Positions 1 through 5,479 of a stretch of DNA of 18,762 nt are shown here, piece after piece. The translations under genes and the position numbers were made by a program. This stretch comes from an uncultured Collinsella sp. (GTDB lineage: Bacteria > Actinomycetota > Coriobacteriia > Coriobacteriales > Coriobacteriaceae), in contig UQLB01000033.1 of NCBI GenBank assembly GCA_900541725.1, positions 1-18,762 on the forward strand. The letters run 5' to 3'. Below the pieces are notes generated by a model. That model ran no database searches. It was given only the letters and a program-made list of their open reading frames with translations, and was not told the DNA's origin. Position 1 is the first letter of the stretch, and each line of letters begins with the position of its first letter.

Positions 1-15
1 GGGACTCGAACCCGC
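1..15 (-). other. tRNA T-arm-like fragment at window edge
   Basis: Read on the minus strand these bases are GCGGGTTCGAGTCCC, a close match to a tRNA T stem, TTCGAGT loop and start of the 3-prime T stem. The acceptor end would lie outside the window to the left. The sequence that should carry the variable, anticodon and D arms (16-110) does not fold into a recognisable tRNA. It is therefore either a tRNA 3-prime remnant, such as an attachment-site copy, or a chance match. Confidence 0.3.
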
Positions 16-33
16 GAGGGGGCGAGCGTTAAG

Positions 34-114
34 CGGACGCGCAGCGTCCGTAGCGAGCCGGCGAGGGCGCCGACAGGCGTCCGAAGCCGGTGCGTATTTG
101 CGCAGCAAATGCGC
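34..114. repeat. run of GCA-loop hairpins, GC-rich intergenic repeat
   Basis: Two near-perfect hairpins share the same GCA triloop flanked by GC pairs: CGGACGC-GCA-GCGTCCG at 34-50, and a 10-bp stem (one G-T pair) at 92-114 whose core is ATTTGC-GCA-GCAAAT. The sequence between them is GC-rich, with GAGCCGGCGAGG-type runs. No convincing coding region covers it. It resembles a dispersed extragenic repeat, which is an inference because other genome copies cannot be seen here. Confidence 0.4.
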
Positions 115-148
115 GGACGTCCCACCGCCCCTACCATATGGAGCTTTC

Positions 149-186
149 GAGCCCGTGTCCCCAAGGGATGCGGGCTCGTTTCTTTT
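149..186 (+). terminator. Rho-independent terminator-like hairpin
   Basis: A 7-bp stem GAGCCCG (149-155) / CGGGCTC (171-177) has an inner CCCC-AA-GGG pairing and is followed by GTTTCTTTT on the plus strand. No plus-strand gene ends visibly upstream in the window, so it would terminate a transcript coming from the left. The stem is also stable on the minus strand but lacks a T run there. Confidence 0.6.
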
Positions 187-202
187 ACACGCCGGTGGGG
201 CT

Positions 203-275
203 CTAAGTTGCGGTGGAATAGTTCCTGTTTTGGCAGTTTACCAGCCCATTTAGGAACTATTCCACCGCAACTTAG
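203..275. repeat. 24-bp perfect inverted repeat (palindromic element, copy 1)
   Basis: The left arm (203-226, beginning CTAAGTTGCGGTGGAATAG) is an exact reverse complement of the right arm (252-275, ending CCACCGCAACTTAG), with a 25-nt loop. A related but imperfect copy occurs at 1762-1832, so the two bracket the ATPase gene at 414-1715. No coding potential is seen. It is likely a dispersed palindromic repeat; a role as terminator or mobile element is unproven. Confidence 0.75.
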
Positions 276-284
276 GTTGGTGTT

Positions 285-370
285 CCCACATTTTCCAATG
301 GAAAAACGTGGCTGTCTCCCACATTTTCCGATGGAAAAACGTGGTTGTCTCCCACATTTTCCGATGGAAA
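285..370 (+). repeat. 33-bp tandem repeats upstream of the first DUF4143 ATPase
   Basis: Units run 285-317, 318-350 and a truncated 351-370, each starting CCCACATTTTCC and followed by A/G-ATGG. The full units differ from each other at only two positions. Each full unit is itself a near-palindrome (CCACATTTTCC against GGAAAAACGTGG), so it could bind a dimeric protein or fold as a hairpin. The third, half unit lies where the -35 region of the downstream ATPase promoter would be. The same 33-bp period recurs upstream of the second ATPase with a different core sequence. Confidence 0.8.
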
Positions 371-384
371 CTCCCAAATGGCCT

Positions 385-409
385 TATACTAGCCGAGAGG
401 GTTGGGAGG
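385..409 (+). promoter_or_regulatory. -10 box and ribosome binding site of the first ATPase gene
   Basis: TATACT at 385-390 is a good -10 candidate. The -35 position falls in the last repeat unit and matches the consensus poorly, which would suit repressor or activator control. The Shine-Dalgarno GGGAGG at 404-409, 4 nt before ATG 414, decides the start. The in-frame TTG at 402 overlaps this Shine-Dalgarno and is rejected. Confidence 0.5.
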
Positions 410-413
410 CAAT

Positions 414-1715
414 ATGCAGCGACAGCTTATGAGTGAACTTATCGCTTGGAAATCAAGGGCGAATCGCAAACCTCTCTTGCTTAAGGGAGCCCGCCAGACA
501 GGAAAGACTTGGCTTCTTAACGAATTCGCAAGCCAGCAGTATCGAAACGTCATTCGTTTTGACTTTATGCTCGAGCCGAGCACACGCTCGCTGTTCGATG
601 GGAACCTCGACCCCAAGCGCATCATCTCCCAGATAGAACTCCTACGTGGCCAAACCGTAACGCCGGAAGACACGCTCATCATCTTCGACGAGATCCAAGA
701 AGCGCCACGCGGGATCACCTCGCTCAAGTACTTCAACGAGCTTGCGCCCGAATACCACATCGTAGCAGCCGGTTCCTATATGGGCCTCGCGCTCCGACGC
801 GAAAACGAGTCATTTCCCGTCGGCAAAATCGACCAGCTCACCATGCGTCCCATGGGGTTTGCTGAGTTCGTTCGTGCCGTCGACGGCAACCCGCTCGCCG
901 ACGCCATCCTTGCCGCAGACATGAACCTTCTAGCAAACGTTACCGAAAAGCTCGAGCACTTGCTCAAGGAATACCTTGTTGTCGGCGGTATGCCCGAAGT
1001 TGTCTCCACTTTCGCCGAGACACGCGACTTCATCGAAGCCCGAAGGCTTCAACAACAAATCATCGAGGCTTACGAATCCGATTTTGGCAAACATGCACCC
1101 GCCCGCATCGTCGAGCGCATGAGGTTGGTTTGGAAATCCCTTCCCGGCCAGCTTGCAAAGGAGAACAAGAAGTTTGTCTATGGCGCCCTTCGTCCCGGAG
1201 CGCGCGCACGCGATTTCGAGGAAAGCCTCCAGTGGCTCACGGACTACGGAATCGTTCATAAGGTGCCACGTGTTTCCGCTCTAAAGGCGCCGCTCTCGAG
1301 CTACGAAGACCTCTCGGGCTTCAAACTGTTCTGCATCGACACCGGCATCCTCGGAGCGCTCTCCGGTCTCTCTCCGGCCATCGTTCTTAACGGATCCGCT
1401 GTTTTTACCGAGTTCAAAGGTTCGCTGACCGAACAATACGTCGCGCAGGAGCTTTTGCTCCAGGACAAAACTCCCGCGTATTGGTCCTCTACCTCCGGCA
1501 ATGCCGAAACCGACTTTGCCATCGACCATGCGGGAACCGTGCTTCCGCTTGAGGTCAAGGCGGCAGAGAACCTTAAAGCGAAGAGTCTGAAAGTAGCCTG
1601 CGAAAAATTCAAACTCGAGCGTTGCGTGAGGAGCTCCCTGGCGGCATATAGAGACGAGGGCATGCTCATCAATATTCCGCTTTGGGAGATTGGGCAGATC
1701 GACAAGCTGGCATAG
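414..1715 (+). CDS. AAA_14/DUF4143 family ATP-binding protein (first copy)
   Basis: A 433-residue protein of the AAA_14 plus DUF4143 architecture. The N-terminal P-loop domain shows Walker A GARQTGKT (25-32), Walker B LIIFDEIQ (88-95) and the sensor-like AAGS (118-121). The family signature YLVVGGMPE is at 187-195. The C-terminal part ends in a PD-(D/E)XK-like region with D367, E380 and K382 (LEVK), which suggests a nuclease fold. Substrate and cellular role are unknown for this family; it is often genome-expanded and associated with lateral transfer. The gene lies on the strand opposite to its neighbours, is visibly less GC-rich than them, and is bracketed by related palindromes at 203-275 and 1762-1832. 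Start chosen by GGGAGG four bases upstream. A second, strongly diverged member is at 5480-6847. Confidence 0.88.
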   Translation: MQRQLMSELIAWKSRANRKPLLLKGARQTGKTWLLNEFASQQYRNVIRFDFMLEPSTRSLFDGNLDPKRIISQIELLRGQTVTPEDTLIIFDEIQEAPRGITSLKYFNELAPEYHIVAAGSYMGLALRRENESFPVGKIDQLTMRPMGFAEFVRAVDGNPLADAILAADMNLLANVTEKLEHLLKEYLVVGGMPEVVSTFAETRDFIEARRLQQQIIEAYESDFGKHAPARIVERMRLVWKSLPGQLAKENKKFVYGALRPGARARDFEESLQWLTDYGIVHKVPRVSALKAPLSSYEDLSGFKLFCIDTGILGALSGLSPAIVLNGSAVFTEFKGSLTEQYVAQELLLQDKTPAYWSSTSGNAETDFAIDHAGTVLPLEVKAAENLKAKSLKVACEKFKLERCVRSSLAAYRDEGMLINIPLWEIGQIDKLA

Positions 1716-1720
1716 GCGCT

Positions 1721-1748
1721 GTGGGGACGCCCCGCAAGGACTGTCCCC
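1721..1748. repeat. short inverted repeat after the first ATPase
   Basis: TGGGGAC near 1721 pairs with GTCCCCA ending near 1749, with a GC-rich loop, just after the ATPase stop. It has no T run. Similar GGGGAC/GTCCCC cores recur in other gaps of this window (about 10085-10090 and 13197-13203), pointing to a dispersed intergenic motif. Confidence 0.45.
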
Positions 1749-1761
1749 AGGTGCCGGCTGT

Positions 1762-1832
1762 TGAGTTGCGGTGGAATAGGGACTGTTTGGTGCCCGAAAG
1801 GGCGATTTTAGTCCGTATTTCACCGCAACTTA
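1762..1832. repeat. imperfect inverted repeat (palindromic element, copy 2)
   Basis: Arms 1762-1784 and 1810-1832 match at 20 of 23 positions as inverted repeats. The core TTGCGGTGRAATA is shared with the element at 203-275. The loop contains a second hairpin, GCCC-GAAA-GGGC. It sits between the convergent ends of the ATPase gene (stop 1715) and the Ppx/GppA gene (stop 1834), so it could also act as a bidirectional transcription stop. Confidence 0.7.
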
Positions 1833-1833
1833 T

Positions 1834-2835
1834 TTAGAGGGTGCTGAGCTCTGGGGTCCAGGAGATGGTGGGGGTCGCACCGTCGAGAGCCTCGTTGATG
1901 GTGGCGGCCATGCCGGCAAGTAGGCTGTTCTCGCTTACAGTGAGCGTCTTGTAGCCGCCAGCGCGCATGAGCTCGCGGATCACCACGGCGCCAGCCAAGA
2001 TCACGCCCGCGCGTTTGGGCTGCACGCCTGGCAACGCGGCAATGCCTGCGACATCCAGCGCAGACATGCGCTCAATAGCGGCCGAAACCTGATTCAGCGA
2101 AAGCTCGCGCAGGTGCACAAAGCTCGAATCGTACGGCTCCAGCTCGTGGATCAGAGCCACCAGCGTAGTCACCGTGCCGCCCACTGCGACCAAGCGTTCG
2201 GCGCGCTCAAAGTCGCTGGGCAGGCCTTCAAAATAGGCGGCGAACTGCTCACCTGCCCACGCGGCAGCGGCAGCAAGCTCGCCGTCCGCAGGCGGCAGCG
2301 CCGAGAAAAACCGCTCCGTCACGCGGCGACAACCGATGTCCAGCGAACGCGTGCCCTCCAGCGCAAAGACCCCACGCTCCGGCGCATAGACGCCCGTCGC
2401 GAGCTCCGTGGATCCGCCACCCGAATCGGCAACAATGATGCGCTCGCCGGCAAAGTCGTGTGCCACGCCAAAAAACGTCAGGCGTGCCTCGACCTCGCCC
2501 GGAATCACCTGTGGCTCAAGCCCCAGATCGCGCAGGCCGTCCAGCAGCAGCGCGGCATTGGACGCATCGCGCGCGGCGCTCGTGCACGTGGTGCAGATGC
2601 ACGCGGCCCCAAAGGCACGGGCCTCATCCACAAACATGTGACACGCAGCGAGCACACGCTCGACAGCCGCCTCGCAAAAGCGACCCGTCGCGTCCACACC
2701 CTCGCCCAGGTCGGTAATCTCGGTATGCTTGGACGATTCCACGATCGCCCCCCCCTCGACCTGGGCCAACACCAGTCGCGATGACACCGTTCCCAGATCG
2801 ATCGCCGCTACCTTATATCGTTTGAAATCTGCCAT
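1834..2835 (-). CDS. Ppx/GppA family phosphatase (exopolyphosphatase-like)
   Basis: A 333-residue protein of the ASKHA-fold Ppx/GppA family, which hydrolyses terminal phosphates of polyphosphate and/or the 5-prime phosphate of pppGpp. Visible motifs are the first phosphate loop AIDLGTVSSR (11-20), the GEVEARL segment with the likely catalytic glutamate E116, the second phosphate loop DSGGGSTEL (137-145), VGGTVTTL (218-225) and RAGVILAG (275-282). The length fits the short, two-domain bacterial form that lacks the C-terminal HD-like domain of E. coli Ppx. Start ATG is supported by GGAGGGG at 2844-2850. The gene follows the septum protein gene by 20 bp, so the two are likely one operon. Whether polyphosphate or pppGpp is preferred cannot be told from sequence. 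Confidence 0.9.
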   Translation of the reverse strand: MADFKRYKVAAIDLGTVSSRLVLAQVEGGAIVESSKHTEITDLGEGVDATGRFCEAAVERVLAACHMFVDEARAFGAACICTTCTSAARDASNAALLLDGLRDLGLEPQVIPGEVEARLTFFGVAHDFAGERIIVADSGGGSTELATGVYAPERGVFALEGTRSLDIGCRRVTERFFSALPPADGELAAAAAWAGEQFAAYFEGLPSDFERAERLVAVGGTVTTLVALIHELEPYDSSFVHLRELSLNQVSAAIERMSALDVAGIAALPGVQPKRAGVILAGAVVIRELMRAGGYKTLTVSENSLLAGMAATINEALDGATPTISWTPELSTL

Positions 2836-2855
2836 TGCCGGCTCCCCTCCGGGCG

Positions 2856-3617
2856 CTATTTGCCGTTGGACACGACCGTCTGGCCCTCGACACCGTTAAA
2901 CCCAAACAGCATGTCGAGCGCCTGGATGTACCACGGGGCGTCCTTGCCGACTTCTTCGATTTCCTTGGCAACTTCGCTGGCCTTCTTGGCGTTCGACGAC
3001 TTCTTGCTCGAAGACGAATCCGAATCGTCGTCCAGGCCCTGCACTTCAATCCTCTTCTCGCCGGGCATCACCAGGCCCAAGTCCTCGGATGCCGCGTCCT
3101 TGATACCCTCCTCCGAGAGCAGCTTGTCGACGCTTTTTTGCAGCTCATCATTGTATTGCTGACGAATCTCGACCTGCTTGGCCAAGATATCGCTCGAACG
3201 CTTTGCCACGTACAGATCGCGCACGGGGAAATACAGGCTCACGAGCACCAGGGCAACGACAATGCCGATGAATAGCCCTCGCTGAGGACCGTGGGTAAAG
3301 TCATAAATCGCCTTGACCGCTGCGTTATCGTTGGCGTAGTGCATAAAGTCCGAGCCGGAAAGACGACTTGAGGGACGGCGCGGCTTGTCGGACGCCTGGG
3401 TCGAAGGGCACGACGCATGCTTGGAACGCGATGAGCGCACCGGACTATCCGAGGAACTATTTGGCTGAGCATTGGGATGCGAAGTCGCCGGCGAGCTATA
3501 CCTGGAGCGATCAGCACCAGCATAACCAGACCCGCCAAGCTGTGCGGTACGCGCACGACGAGACGACGGCTCACGCGAACCGGCGGAATAGTACCTGTTG
3601 TCGTAAATCTGATCCAT
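2856..3617 (-). CDS. FtsB/DivIC-like septum formation initiator protein
   Basis: A 253-residue single-pass membrane protein. Residues 1-110 are polar, rich in Ser, Arg and Pro and probably disordered and cytoplasmic. One transmembrane segment spans about 114-132 (GLFIGIVVALVLVSLYFPV), followed by a probable coiled coil at 137-170. The segment AASEDLGLVMPGEKRI (175-190) matches the conserved end of FtsB/DivIC proteins, which join FtsL and FtsQ in the divisome. An acidic/Ser/Lys stretch (196-212) then precedes a C-terminal tail. Start: the reading frame is open for 47 more codons upstream, but these would run into the enolase terminator, so ATG 3617 (weak AAGG five bases upstream) is preferred. 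It is cotranscribed with the Ppx/GppA gene. FtsB, DivIC and other coiled-coil divisome proteins cannot be separated with certainty. Confidence 0.8.
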   Translation of the reverse strand: MDQIYDNRYYSAGSREPSSRRARTAQLGGSGYAGADRSRYSSPATSHPNAQPNSSSDSPVRSSRSKHASCPSTQASDKPRRPSSRLSGSDFMHYANDNAAVKAIYDFTHGPQRGLFIGIVVALVLVSLYFPVRDLYVAKRSSDILAKQVEIRQQYNDELQKSVDKLLSEEGIKDAASEDLGLVMPGEKRIEVQGLDDDSDSSSSKKSSNAKKASEVAKEIEEVGKDAPWYIQALDMLFGFNGVEGQTVVSNGK

Positions 3618-3660
3618 GTGCGCCTTGTGCGGTTGAGGTTTGTTTGCGCTAAGTCCTTTA

Positions 3661-3669
3661 GTTATAGCA
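3661..3669 (-). promoter_or_regulatory. possible extended -10 promoter of the septum protein operon
   Basis: The minus strand reads TGCTATAAC, an extended -10 (TGn plus TATAAC), about 45 bases upstream of ATG 3617 and downstream of the enolase terminator. No good -35 is seen at 17 bp spacing, which is tolerable for extended -10 promoters. Moderate to weak evidence. Confidence 0.35.
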
Positions 3670-3708
3670 CGAGCGCCCGCACCGCCTTCGTCAGCCTTTG
3701 CTCGACAT

Positions 3709-3741
3709 AAAAAAGGCGCTGAGCCGTATGGCCCAGCGCCC
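3709..3741 (-). terminator. Rho-independent terminator of enolase gene
   Basis: On the minus strand a GC-rich stem GGCGCTG...CAGCGCC (3715-3740) is followed by six T residues (A run at 3709-3714 on the plus strand). It lies about 70 bp past the enolase stop. A second stem without a T run (GGCGGGGAGG 3767-3776 with CCTCCCCCTCGCC 3788-3800) lies between it and the stop codon. Confidence 0.85.
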
Positions 3742-3812
3742 ATAGTTCTTTGCGGCATCCAGCCAAGGCGGGGAGGAACCGAGTCAGCCTCCCCCTCGCC
3801 AAATTCGCCCGT

Positions 3813-5102
3813 TTAGCGAATGTTGTAGAACGCGGCCTTGCCGGCGTAGCGCGCACTGCCCTCGAGCTCGTCCTCGATGCGGATGAGCTGGTTGTACTTG
3901 GCAATACGGTCGCTGCGGCACGGGGCGCCCGACTTAATCTGGCCAGCGTTGACGCCCACGACCAGGTCGGCGATCGTGGAGTCCTCGGTCTCGCCAGAAC
4001 GGTGGCTCACGATGCAAGCGTAGCCGGCCTCCTTGGCGGTTTCGATGGCCTCGAGCGACTCGGTGAGCGTGCCGATCTGGTTGACCTTGACCAGAATCGC
4101 GTTGGCAGCGCCCAGTTCGATGCCCTTCTTGAGGCGCTCGGTGTTGGTAACGAACAGGTCGTCGCCCACCAGCTGCACCTTGTTGCCAATGCGACGGGTG
4201 AGCTCAACCCAGCCGTCCCAATCCTCCTCGGCCATGCCATCCTCGATGGAGATGATGGGATAGGTGTCGACGAGCTTCTCCCAGTAATCAACCATCTGGG
4301 CGCTCGTGTACTCCACGCCCTCGCCCTTGAGCTCGTACATACCGGTCTCGGCGTTGTAGAACTCGGTGGACGCCGGGTCCATGGCGTACATGAAGTCGAC
4401 GCCGGGCTTAAAGCCGGCCTTCTCGACGGCCTTGGTGATGTACTCGAACGGCTCGGCATTGGTCTTGAGGTTGGGCGCAAAGCCGCCCTCGTCGCCTACG
4501 CCGCCGCCCAGGCCGGCCTCGTGCAGCACGCCCTTGAGAGTGTGATAGACCTCGGCGCACCAGCGCAGGCCCTCGGCAAAGCTCGGGGCGCCCACCGGCA
4601 TGATCATGAACTCCTGGAAGTCGACGTTGTTGTCGGCATGCACGCCACCGTTGAGGATGTTCATCATGGGCGTGGGCAGCAGGTGGGCGTTGACACCACC
4701 CAGATACTGGTACAGCGAAAGGCCCGCCGACTCGGCAGCGGCGCGGGCGACGGCCAGCGACACGCCCAGGATGGCGTTGGCGCCGAGCTTGGTCTTGTTG
4801 GGCGTACCGTCGGCGGCGATCAGCGCGGCATCGACGGCGCGCTGATCGAAGGCATCGAGGCCCACGACGGCATCGGCGCACTCGTTGTTGACGTGCTCGA
4901 CGGCCTGCGAGACACCCTTGCCCAGATAGCGGCCCTTGTCGCCGTCGCGCAGCTCGCAGGCTTCGAAAGCGCCGGTCGATGCGCCCGAAGGCACCATCGC
5001 GCGGCCAAAGCTGCCGTCCTCGAGCACGACCTCGACCTCGACGGTGGGGTTGCCGCGGCTGTCGAGCACCTCGCGACCGTAAACATCCAAAATATCGCTC
5101 AT
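3813..5102 (-). CDS. eno: enolase (phosphopyruvate hydratase)
   Basis: A 429-residue enolase, the usual bacterial length. It interconverts 2-phosphoglycerate and phosphoenolpyruvate in cytoplasmic glycolysis. Visible hallmarks are the mobile loop SGAST (39-43), H155 and E164, catalytic E205 in GDEGG, metal ligands D242, E287 (SIEDGMAEEDW) and D314 (VGDDLFVTN), the base K339 inside the enolase signature LVKVNQIGTLTES, SHRSGET (366-371), and K390. Start ATG is backed by GAGGGAG five to six bases upstream. It is monocistronic: it has its own terminator downstream and a divergent ATPase gene upstream. Codon use is strongly GC-biased, in contrast to that ATPase gene. Identification is secure. Confidence 0.98.
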   Translation of the reverse strand: MSDILDVYGREVLDSRGNPTVEVEVVLEDGSFGRAMVPSGASTGAFEACELRDGDKGRYLGKGVSQAVEHVNNECADAVVGLDAFDQRAVDAALIAADGTPNKTKLGANAILGVSLAVARAAAESAGLSLYQYLGGVNAHLLPTPMMNILNGGVHADNNVDFQEFMIMPVGAPSFAEGLRWCAEVYHTLKGVLHEAGLGGGVGDEGGFAPNLKTNAEPFEYITKAVEKAGFKPGVDFMYAMDPASTEFYNAETGMYELKGEGVEYTSAQMVDYWEKLVDTYPIISIEDGMAEEDWDGWVELTRRIGNKVQLVGDDLFVTNTERLKKGIELGAANAILVKVNQIGTLTESLEAIETAKEAGYACIVSHRSGETEDSTIADLVVGVNAGQIKSGAPCRSDRIAKYNQLIRIEDELEGSARYAGKAAFYNIR

Positions 5103-5384
5103 GTTGTCTCCCTCTCACTTGGAAACGGGTTGAATGCTTGGCGACCGGCTGACCATGCACCGTCGGTGTGCCTCCGTAAGTTAGCCATGTCGCACTTTTT
5201 GCATTATGCCCTAAGTTAACCGAGGGATACAAATGAATTGGAGAAATCATTCTTTTGGGCGCTTGTTTTTGCACCGAGCATTCATCTCTAGAGGTCGCCC
5301 CCCCCCATTAAATTCTTCTATCGGCATACCGTCTTTACCTGGCTTGCGAATGAAAGAGCCAATAATGTGCTTTTACATCGTGCA
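5103..5384. other. divergent intergenic region, AT-richer, no convincing gene
   Basis: This region separates the divergent enolase and second ATPase genes. It holds the enolase leader and promoter, then an abrupt shift to lower GC near 5220. A run of nine C residues lies at 5298-5306. A 61-codon open frame at 5233-5418 has no ribosome binding site of note and runs through the repeats, so it is not called. Nothing else is recognised. Confidence 0.5.
5203..5232 (-). promoter_or_regulatory. candidate enolase promoter
   Basis: On the minus strand TTGTAT (5227-5232) and CATAAT (5203-5208) are separated by 18 bp, giving a leader of about 95 nt before ATG 5102. The -10 matches the consensus at five of six positions; the -35 is weak. 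Confidence 0.4.
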
Positions 5385-5469
5385 AAGTTCTGGATATCGT
5401 GCAATTCTAATGGTCTGAAGTTCTGGATATCGTGCATAATCAGGTTATAAAAGTTCTGGATATCGTGTA
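5385..5469 (+). repeat. three direct repeats with 33-bp period upstream of the second ATPase
   Basis: The core AAGTTCTGGATATCGTG is repeated exactly at 5385, 5418 and 5451. The first two copies extend to GCA; the third ends GTA. The 33-bp spacing is exact both times, with unrelated 14-bp spacers. An additional ATCGTGCA at 5377-5384 is a partial copy. The third copy ends 10 bases before ATG 5480 and overlaps the likely transcription start; a TTATAA (5445-5450) between copies two and three is a plausible -10. The arrangement looks like an operator array. The period equals that of the differently sequenced repeats before the first ATPase. Confidence 0.85.
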
Positions 5470-5470
5470 C

Positions 5471-5474
5471 GAGG
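5471..5474 (+). promoter_or_regulatory. ribosome binding site deciding the start of the second ATPase
   Basis: GAGG at 5471-5474 lies five bases before ATG 5480. An in-frame GTG at 5432 is open but lies inside the second repeat copy and has no Shine-Dalgarno, so it is rejected. Confidence 0.5.
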
Positions 5475-5479
5475 TAGCC

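Noticed and set aside
1..110. Complete tRNA or tmRNA on the minus strand
   Set aside because: Only the T arm is recognisable. No anticodon arm, D arm or tmRNA tag reading frame could be folded from the following bases.
109..432. Small open frame with repeated peptide HFPMEKRGCLP
   Set aside because: The repeats are DNA repeats with a period divisible by three. There is no ribosome binding site, and the frame overlaps the ATPase promoter and start.
203..1832. Insertion sequence carrying the first ATPase
   Set aside because: No transposase motif, no target-site duplication and no matching terminal inverted repeats in IS orientation; each flank is a self-contained palindrome instead.
3750..5219. 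489-codon plus-strand frame opposite enolase
   Set aside because: It is an antisense shadow caused by GC-rich third positions of the clear enolase gene.
5233..5418. 61-codon open frame upstream of the second ATPase
   Set aside because: No ribosome binding site of note, runs into the 33-bp-period repeats and shows no recognisable domain.
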